The notes below the pieces were generated by a model. It saw only the letters and a program-made list of their open reading frames with translations. It ran no database searches and had not been told where the DNA came from. A DNA stretch of 10,431 bases from Nanobdellota archaeon (GTDB lineage: Archaea > Nanobdellota > Nanobdellia > Pacearchaeales > GW2011-AR1): positions 1 to 10,431 of the forward strand of contig JAHISS010000133.1 in NCBI GenBank assembly GCA_018817905.1, given 5' to 3'. The translations under genes were made by a program, and so were the position numbers. Below are positions 6,423-10,431 of this stretch, piece by piece (position 1 is the stretch's first letter; each line of letters begins with the position of its first letter).

Positions 6423-7364
6423 TTACGAGCAAGTAATTTTGATTTTATTGTTTTTCAGTTGAGAAGACATTTCTCTCCAAGTCAGAAGGCCGTTTTTTGC
6501 TCCGGGTTTTTGGATTACTGATTCTGCGTTTAAAGAACCGATTTCAATTGCTTTTGTCAGGTTGTTGAATTTAACAAGCCCTGCGACAAAACCGGAGGCA
6601 AAAGCGTCGCCTGCGCCAGTTCGTTCTTTGACTTTCACTTTTCTTGGAAATGCAGAAAAAATATTCTCTCCATCGGAAACTTTATTTCCTTTTTCCCCAT
6701 GAGTTATGCAGACGATTTCTGGACCGAGCTTATGCAGGTTAGAGAAGATGTTGTTTTTGTTGGCAAGATGTGATGCTTCTTCGTTGTTTAGAATCAGGAC
6801 ATTTGTGAATTTTAGGAGCTGTTTTAGCAACGGCGGGTTGGTTTTTGTTAAATAGCTTGACGGATTGTAGGCGACTTTTATTTTGTTTTTCACGGCGAAT
6901 TTTGCAAGTTTGACTTGTGTTTCCAAAGTTTTGCCAGGCATTGAAGAAAAGTAAAACCATTTTGTTTTGAGTTTTTTTAGTTGAAGTTCTGAAAATTTCA
7001 GAGTTTCGTTCGCGCCCTTGAACGTCAGGATTGTGCGGTTTTGTTTTTCACTGTTAAGGATTACAGAATAGCCGGTTGGTTCTTGCCCAAATGTTCCAAG
7101 GAAATCTATTTTTTCTTTTTTTAATTCTTCGAGGATTAATTTTGCGTTTGCGTCTTTGCCTAATTTTCCGATAAATCCTGTTTTCAGACCAAGCCGAGAA
7201 AATGCCGTCGCTGTGTTTGTTCCGCCGCCGCCAGTTGCAAACCAGATATTTTTCACAAGCAGTTTGTAGCCTAGGGGAACGCAAAGTTCTTTGTTTTTTT
7301 CAGGCATGCCGGTTTCTAAGAATGCGTCAACAACTGCTCCGCCGAAGGTTATTATTTCGAACAT
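6423..7364 (-). CDS. PfkB/ribokinase-family carbohydrate or nucleoside kinase
   Basis: At 313 residues this is typical for the family. The N-terminal G-G-x-x-x-D (8-13) starts the substrate lid and core. GGGGTNTATAFSRLG (45-59) matches PfkB signature 1. An NNEEA motif lies at 193-197, matching the N-x-x-E magnesium/phosphate site. The second signature RTGAGDAFASGF lies at 248-259, with the anion hole GAG and catalytic base Asp253. It should transfer phosphate from ATP to a hydroxyl of a sugar or nucleoside in the cytoplasm. The sequence does not tell ribose, fructose-phosphate, adenosine or another substrate apart. It starts one base after the upstream stop (TAA-C-ATG) and has no clear Shine-Dalgarno, so it is probably translated by coupling. 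Confidence 0.93.
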   Translation of the reverse strand: MFEIITFGGAVVDAFLETGMPEKNKELCVPLGYKLLVKNIWFATGGGGTNTATAFSRLGLKTGFIGKLGKDANAKLILEELKKEKIDFLGTFGQEPTGYSVILNSEKQNRTILTFKGANETLKFSELQLKKLKTKWFYFSSMPGKTLETQVKLAKFAVKNKIKVAYNPSSYLTKTNPPLLKQLLKFTNVLILNNEEASHLANKNNIFSNLHKLGPEIVCITHGEKGNKVSDGENIFSAFPRKVKVKERTGAGDAFASGFVAGLVKFNNLTKAIEIGSLNAESVIQKPGAKNGLLTWREMSSQLKNNKIKITCS

Positions 7365-7365
7365 G

Positions 7366-7614
7366 TTATTTTTTCTTATGAGATTTCTCTTTTTTATTTT
7401 CTATTCTAACTTTTGTATAAACTGCAGATTCTAAATCCTCAAAATAGCCGTTGATTAATGTATCAAATGAATCTTTCCACGCTTTTGTATCTTTCATCTT
7501 CAAGCACGTCTTGAATAATGGAAGTTTCTTAACCAACTTATGTTTTTCTAACAAATTTCCTTTCAACCATTCTTTCCAGAATTTTATTTCATATTCTTCC
7601 CCTTTCATGAACAT
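7366..7614 (-). CDS. Small hypothetical protein heading the kinase/VTT operon
   Basis: The protein has 82 residues, is highly charged, and matches no family I know. It is rich in Lys, Trp and Phe (KFWKEWLKGNLLEKHKL at 11-27) and has a Lys-rich end (ENKKEKSHKKK). It looks helical, with no signal or membrane segment. An internal ATG at the third codon is an alternative start. Evidence that it is real: its stop is one base from the kinase ATG, no other gene occupies the space, and an AT-rich stretch upstream (ATATTTTAC on the minus strand, about 7655-7663) could be its promoter. Confidence 0.6.
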   Translation of the reverse strand: MFMKGEEYEIKFWKEWLKGNLLEKHKLVKKLPLFKTCLKMKDTKAWKDSFDTLINGYFEDLESAVYTKVRIENKKEKSHKKK

Positions 7615-7690
7615 TTGAGGGTAATTTGGTTAATAAGGGTTTTGTTTTTTGTTGTGTAAAATATGGTTTATAGGTGTTAAGAATTTTTAG

Positions 7691-7716
7691 GATACGTTTT
7701 TGTATCTTTTGATACA
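7691..7716. promoter_or_regulatory. GATAC inverted-repeat cluster, possible operator
   Basis: GATAC (7691-7695), GTATC (7702-7706) and GATAC (7711-7715) alternate in orientation. The inner pair extends to TGTATC-TTTT-GATACA (7701-7716). The cluster lies between the divergent minus-strand operon and the plus-strand RNA/radical SAM side. Such placement is common for a regulator site. A transcribed hairpin is an alternative. Confidence 0.35.
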
Positions 7717-7736
7717 TTTATGTTGCTTATTGTTTT

Positions 7737-7750
7737 CATTAAAAAAATAG
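7737..7750 (+). promoter_or_regulatory. Candidate box A promoter for a GC-rich RNA
   Basis: CATTAAAAAAATAG lies about 25 bases before the GC-rich folded segment that starts near 7764. The spacing fits transcription of that segment as an RNA. A homopolymeric A-run makes the match less specific than a classical TTTAAA. Confidence 0.4.
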
Positions 7751-7763
7751 CTTCAATGGTATG

Positions 7764-7840
7764 AACGGCGCGAAGCGCCGGTTGCGCTCGGTAAATATGT
7801 CACCAGCCACCCCGGGCCGACTTGGGGGGGTTTTCTGGTA
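7764..7840 (+). ncRNA. Putative GC-rich structured small RNA
   Basis: The segment is much richer in G and C than its surroundings. It begins with the hairpin CGGCGC-GAA-GCGCCG (7766-7780). It ends with a long hairpin in which ACCAG (7802-7806) pairs with CTGGT (7835-7839) and CCACCCC (7807-7813) pairs with the seven-G run (7824-7830), apart from one A-G mismatch. In AT-rich archaea such islands usually mark functional RNAs. I do not recognise it as a tRNA, RNase P RNA, SRP RNA, C/D guide or known riboswitch, and no ACA box follows. Its end lies about 10 bases before the promoter of the next gene. Confidence 0.5.
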
Positions 7841-7847
7841 AAGGAAA

Positions 7848-7878
7848 TCTTTAAGAATTCTCGGTTTTATCGAATTCT
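7848..7878 (+). promoter_or_regulatory. Box A promoter and GAATTCT direct repeat before the radical SAM gene
   Basis: TCTTTAAGAA is centred 26 bases before the ATG at 7879, so the transcript is probably leaderless. GAATTCT occurs at 7855-7861 and again at 7872-7878, bracketing the space between box A and the start. A protein bound there would block initiation; that reading is only a suggestion. Confidence 0.6.
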
Positions 7879-8580
7879 ATGGATGTAAAAGGTACAGCAG
7901 GAATAGCTTATGTTGTTTCTCCTAGTAGCAAGGTTGCCTTTCCGGACAAGAGGTTGGTAGTTAATTTTGTTCCGAGAGGAGAATGTACGAATAGGTGCGT
8001 ATTCTGTGCACCAAATATTGATGCTATTCAGCAGTTCGCTCAGGGGAGAGCAATTCTTGAAAGAGAACCTTCTGTGGGGGAGATGGTGGGTGCGGTTTCT
8101 GAGGCTTATGAAGAGCATCCTGACTGCTCGGAGATTATTGTTACTGGGACAATCGGTGAACCTTTGATCTATTTAGATAAATTGCTTCAATTTATGCCTG
8201 AAGTTAAGACCAGAACTTCTCTTCCAGTCAGACTAAATACTAATGGGCATGCAACCATTATCCGTCCGGAATACTCTGCACAGGAGGTTTGTCAAATGTT
8301 GGAAAGCGCTGGTTTAGATTCTGTTGCGGTTTCTCTCAATGCAATAACAGAAAGAAACTATGATTTTTTGTGTCGTCCAAAGCAACCAAGTTCATTTGTT
8401 AGTGCCTTAGATTTTATTAGGGAATCTTCTCAGGTAGGAATTGAGACATTTGTGAGTTTTGTTGACTACTTTGATGCACATCCAGATCTTCCCCGCCTGG
8501 ACAGAGGGAGAATTGCAGTTTTTTGTGGAACTCTCGGTCTTTCTGAAAATCAAATTGTTTATCGGCCCTTGATAGAGTAG
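7879..8580 (+). CDS. Radical SAM protein, TatD-linked family-like
   Basis: The protein has 233 residues and is cytoplasmic. The iron-sulfur motif is C-TNR-C-VF-C (Cys36, Cys40, Cys43), a CX3CX2C that coordinates a 4Fe-4S cluster and S-adenosylmethionine. TGTIGEP (89-95) corresponds to the GGE-like SAM-binding strand, NTNG is at 120-123, and SVAVSLNA (148-155 region) with LCRP (164-167) is close to the pattern of short radical SAM proteins found next to TatD nucleases (the TatD-linked rSAM family). The reaction of that family is not known. No TatD gene is visible in this window, so the family call rests on sequence alone. There is no extra C-terminal iron-sulfur cluster domain. Transcription appears independent and leaderless, downstream of the GC-rich RNA. 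Confidence 0.85.
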   Translation: MDVKGTAGIAYVVSPSSKVAFPDKRLVVNFVPRGECTNRCVFCAPNIDAIQQFAQGRAILEREPSVGEMVGAVSEAYEEHPDCSEIIVTGTIGEPLIYLDKLLQFMPEVKTRTSLPVRLNTNGHATIIRPEYSAQEVCQMLESAGLDSVAVSLNAITERNYDFLCRPKQPSSFVSALDFIRESSQVGIETFVSFVDYFDAHPDLPRLDRGRIAVFCGTLGLSENQIVYRPLIE

Positions 8581-8593
8581 TCATCTGTTTTAT
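8581..8593. terminator. Short convergent junction, T-rich on the plus strand
   Basis: Only 13 bases separate the stop codons of the converging radical SAM and phosphoglycerate kinase genes. The plus strand continues with T-rich TCATCTGTTTTATTCATTTC, which fits an archaeal T-run transcript end that would extend into the opposing gene. Confidence 0.4.
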
Positions 8594-9721
8594 TCATTTC
8601 TTCAAAACCTCCACTCCCGGCAGCTTCTTCCCAGCAACATATTCTGCAAGAGCACCACCGCTTAAACTGATGTAATTGAATTTCTTTTTATTAATTTTTA
8701 GTTTTGCTATGGCTGATGTGGTGTGGCCGCCGCCGAGAATACTGAATGCTTTGCTTTTAGCAATCGCCTCCAAAATACTTTTTGTGCCTTGGCAGAATTG
8801 TTTTTCCTCGCAATAACCTGCTGTTCCTTTCATGAAAATGCTTTTTGCTTGTTTGATTTTTTTGATATAGAGTTCTTGGGTTTTCTTTCCGATGTCGAAG
8901 ATTTCATATTTCGAAGGGAAACTTTGTATTGGGATTTCTTTTCTTTTGCCATTGATTTTTACTGCGAAGTCGATTGGGGTTTGGATGTTTTTTACTAAAG
9001 GTTTTAGCAAGGGCACGAATTCTTTGATCTCTTTCTTTAGGAATTTGTTTTGGGCTCCGAGGTTGTGGCCTTTGGCGATTGTACAGAGTTGGCCAAAGAT
9101 TCCTGCTGTTAGGACGTTTTTGTTTTTCCTTAATATGTCGATGTTTTCTTTTGGTTTTGCTCCGCCTAAAATGTATAATGTGTTTTTAAGGTTGATTTTT
9201 TTTAGACTTTCGATTTCTTTTTCCATTACTCTGCCTATTCCGTGAGGAAGAACCTGTGGGAACCCTGTGACTGAAGTTTGTTTCCTATGGCTTATAGAGA
9301 AGGCGTCGTTTAGGTAAATATCAAATAATAGGGCGAGGATGTTGATTAGGTCGTTATCTTTTATTGAGGTGTTGAACTCGTCTTTGATTGAGCGGATGTT
9401 TTCTAACAAAAGAACTTCGCCGGGCTTTAATTTTGTTATTGCAGTGATTGCTTTTTTACCGAGAATGTCGGGAACGAATTTTACTTTTAGGAGTTTGGCG
9501 TGCTGTTCGAGCGAGGTGAAATCTTTTTTCCCTTGGCGCGATTGATGGGCGAGGATTACTGTGATGGCTTTTTTACGGCGGAGTTCGTTTAGCGTTTGGA
9601 GGTGGGATTTCATCCTCGGAGAGAAGACGGGTTTGTTGTTTATGATTTCTGTGTTGAGATCTAATCTAAGTAAAACTCTTTTGTTCTTGACGTTTAGGGT
9701 TGAGAGAGTTTGGATGGTCAT
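8594..9721 (-). CDS. pgk: Phosphoglycerate kinase, archaeal type
   Basis: The protein has 375 residues from the ATG at 9721. It is chosen over an in-frame start 30 bases upstream because GAGGAG (9732-9727) lies five bases before it. It interconverts 1,3-bisphosphoglycerate plus ADP and 3-phosphoglycerate plus ATP in cytoplasmic glycolysis or gluconeogenesis. Family motifs are RLDLN (19-23), R36 in the SPRMKSH segment, LAHQSRQGKKDFTSLEQHA (57-75), LLLENIR (104-110), NDAFSISHR (138-146), GGAKP (186-190), GGGHTTSA (330-337) and SGGALAEYVAGKKLPGVEVL (354-373). One oddity is that the usual N-G-P-x-G nucleotide-loop motif reads KGTAGY (298-303). The overall fold and the catalytic Arg/Lys residues otherwise look intact. 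Confidence 0.95.
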   Translation of the reverse strand: MTIQTLSTLNVKNKRVLLRLDLNTEIINNKPVFSPRMKSHLQTLNELRRKKAITVILAHQSRQGKKDFTSLEQHAKLLKVKFVPDILGKKAITAITKLKPGEVLLLENIRSIKDEFNTSIKDNDLINILALLFDIYLNDAFSISHRKQTSVTGFPQVLPHGIGRVMEKEIESLKKINLKNTLYILGGAKPKENIDILRKNKNVLTAGIFGQLCTIAKGHNLGAQNKFLKKEIKEFVPLLKPLVKNIQTPIDFAVKINGKRKEIPIQSFPSKYEIFDIGKKTQELYIKKIKQAKSIFMKGTAGYCEEKQFCQGTKSILEAIAKSKAFSILGGGHTTSAIAKLKINKKKFNYISLSGGALAEYVAGKKLPGVEVLKK

Positions 9722-9767
9722 TTTATCTCCTCGAACTATTTCATTAAACAAAGAACGGGTTTTAATT
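9722..9767 (-). promoter_or_regulatory. Promoter and Shine-Dalgarno for pgk
   Basis: On the minus strand AATTAAAA (9767-9760) is a box A-like element, and a start about 26 bases on gives a leader of roughly 17 bases. GAGGAG at 9732-9727 is a strong Shine-Dalgarno, the clearest in the window. Most other genes here look leaderless or coupled. Confidence 0.55.
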
Positions 9768-9774
9768 CTTGTGT

Positions 9775-10431
9775 TTACTCCTCAATATAACCTCCTTTCT
9801 GAAGATTCCAGAGTTCTTTGTAGACTCCGTGTTCATCGATGAGATCGCGGTGCTTGCCGAGCTGGACGACTTTGCCCTTTTCCATGACTACGATTTTGTC
9901 GGCGTGCATTATTGTCGATAGGCGGTGGGCGATTATTATGCTTGTGCGGCCTTGCATCAGTTTTTTCAAAGCGCTTTGGATTTCCCATTCTGTTTTGCTG
10001 TCTAGGGAAGAGGTTGCTTCGTCCAACAAAAGAATTTTTTTGTCTGCGAGGATTGCTCTTGCTATGGAAACTCTTTGTTTTTCTCCGCCTGAGAGTTTTA
10101 CACCGCGTTCACCGACGATTGTTTTTTCTTTCTTTGGAAGGCCTCTGATGAACTTGTCTAACTGAGAGAACTTTATTGCTTTGAAGACTTCCTCTCGAGT
10201 GGCTGAGGGTTTAGAGAAAAGGATGTTGTTGTAAATTGTGTCGTCAAACAAAATGCATTCTTGCGGAACAATGCTTAGTTCTCCTCGAAGGGATTCTTGT
10301 TTGAATTCTTTGATGTTTTTTCCATCTATGAAAATTTTTCCCTTGTCCACATCATACAGTCTGTAGAGCAATTTTACTAACGTTGTTTTTCCACTGCCAG
10401 AGTAGCCGACTAAAGCAACGCGTTCTCCTGG
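9775..10431 (-). CDS. ABC exporter, C-terminal nucleotide-binding domain (partial)
   Basis: The gene runs off the right edge. The 218 visible residues cover nearly the whole ATPase domain of an ABCB/MsbA/ATM1-style half exporter, whose membrane domain would lie outside the window. All motifs are intact: Walker A GYSGSGKT (9-16), Q-loop VPQE (55-58), signature LSGGE (113-117), Walker B ILLLDE (133-138) with Glu138, D-loop SSLD (141-144) and switch His169 in AHRLST. The domain follows the exporter pattern (ERG before the signature, then the closing VYKELWNLQ), which argues against an importer subunit. The substrate cannot be told from this part. The frame is open to the first base of the edge with no start, so the TTG at 10371 is not its start. 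Confidence 0.95.
   Translation of the reverse strand, partial: PGERVALVGYSGSGKTTLVKLLYRLYDVDKGKIFIDGKNIKEFKQESLRGELSIVPQECILFDDTIYNNILFSKPSATREEVFKAIKFSQLDKFIRGLPKKEKTIVGERGVKLSGGEKQRVSIARAILADKKILLLDEATSSLDSKTEWEIQSALKKLMQGRTSIIIAHRLSTIMHADKIVVMEKGKVVQLGKHRDLIDEHGVYKELWNLQKGGYIEE

Noticed and set aside
7764..7840. RNase P RNA, SRP RNA or a tRNA
   Set aside because: It is too short for the first two, lacks their conserved loops, and has no T arm or acceptor pairing.
8723..9245. Plus-strand open frames opposite pgk
   Set aside because: They are antisense to a well-supported phosphoglycerate kinase and are explained by its codon composition.

Overview
This window most likely comes from an archaeon of the DPANN type (Woesearchaeota/Pacearchaeota-like); that placement is inference. 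The sequence supports Archaea. There is a tRNA-Ser gene with an intron at the 37/38 junction, set in a bulge-helix-bulge motif, and no encoded CCA. AT-rich box-A promoters sit about 26 bases before start codons, which implies leaderless transcripts. The phosphoglycerate kinase is archaeal in style, and a large LamG surface protein with dense N-glycosylation sequons is anchored by a C-terminal membrane helix and basic tail. The DNA is AT-rich, genes are tightly packed, and only two gene-free stretches exceed 300 bases.

Left part: 1-408 is AT-rich spacer with degenerate repeat remnants. A promoter near 380 then serves a short structured leader (409-461) and tRNA-Ser(CGA) at 462-665 with a 122-base intron. 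Next comes a surface glycoprotein of about 1.2 kb residues (734/822-4376). Its signal peptide lies in a different frame from the body, and the break maps to a run of nine T. Behind its stop is a leaderless two-gene unit (4408-5189): an unrecognised 124-residue protein overlapping a YjbQ/UPF0047 family protein.

Middle: 5190-5736 is gene-free and holds two good copies, plus fragments, of an imperfect repeat of about 120 bp. Related fragments occur in the first 360 bases. The minus-strand unit 7614-5737 then reads as a small hypothetical protein, a PfkB-family sugar/nucleoside kinase and a VTT-domain (TVP38/TMEM64/DedA-like) membrane protein.

Right part: 7615-7878 is a divergent control region with a GATAC inverted-repeat cluster and a GC-rich segment predicted to fold as a small RNA (about 7764-7840). 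It leads into a leaderless radical SAM gene resembling the TatD-linked family (7879-8580). Convergent to this are phosphoglycerate kinase (8594-9721) and the ATP-binding end of an ABC exporter (9775 to beyond the window edge), both on the minus strand.

The most interesting points are: (1) the T9 frame break in the signal peptide, either phase variation or a sequence error; (2) the tRNA leader, which carries a near copy of the tRNA 5' end and also its exact complement; (3) a five-bladed propeller that replaces the middle of a LamG domain; (4) the GC-rich candidate RNA; and (5) the intergenic repeat family.
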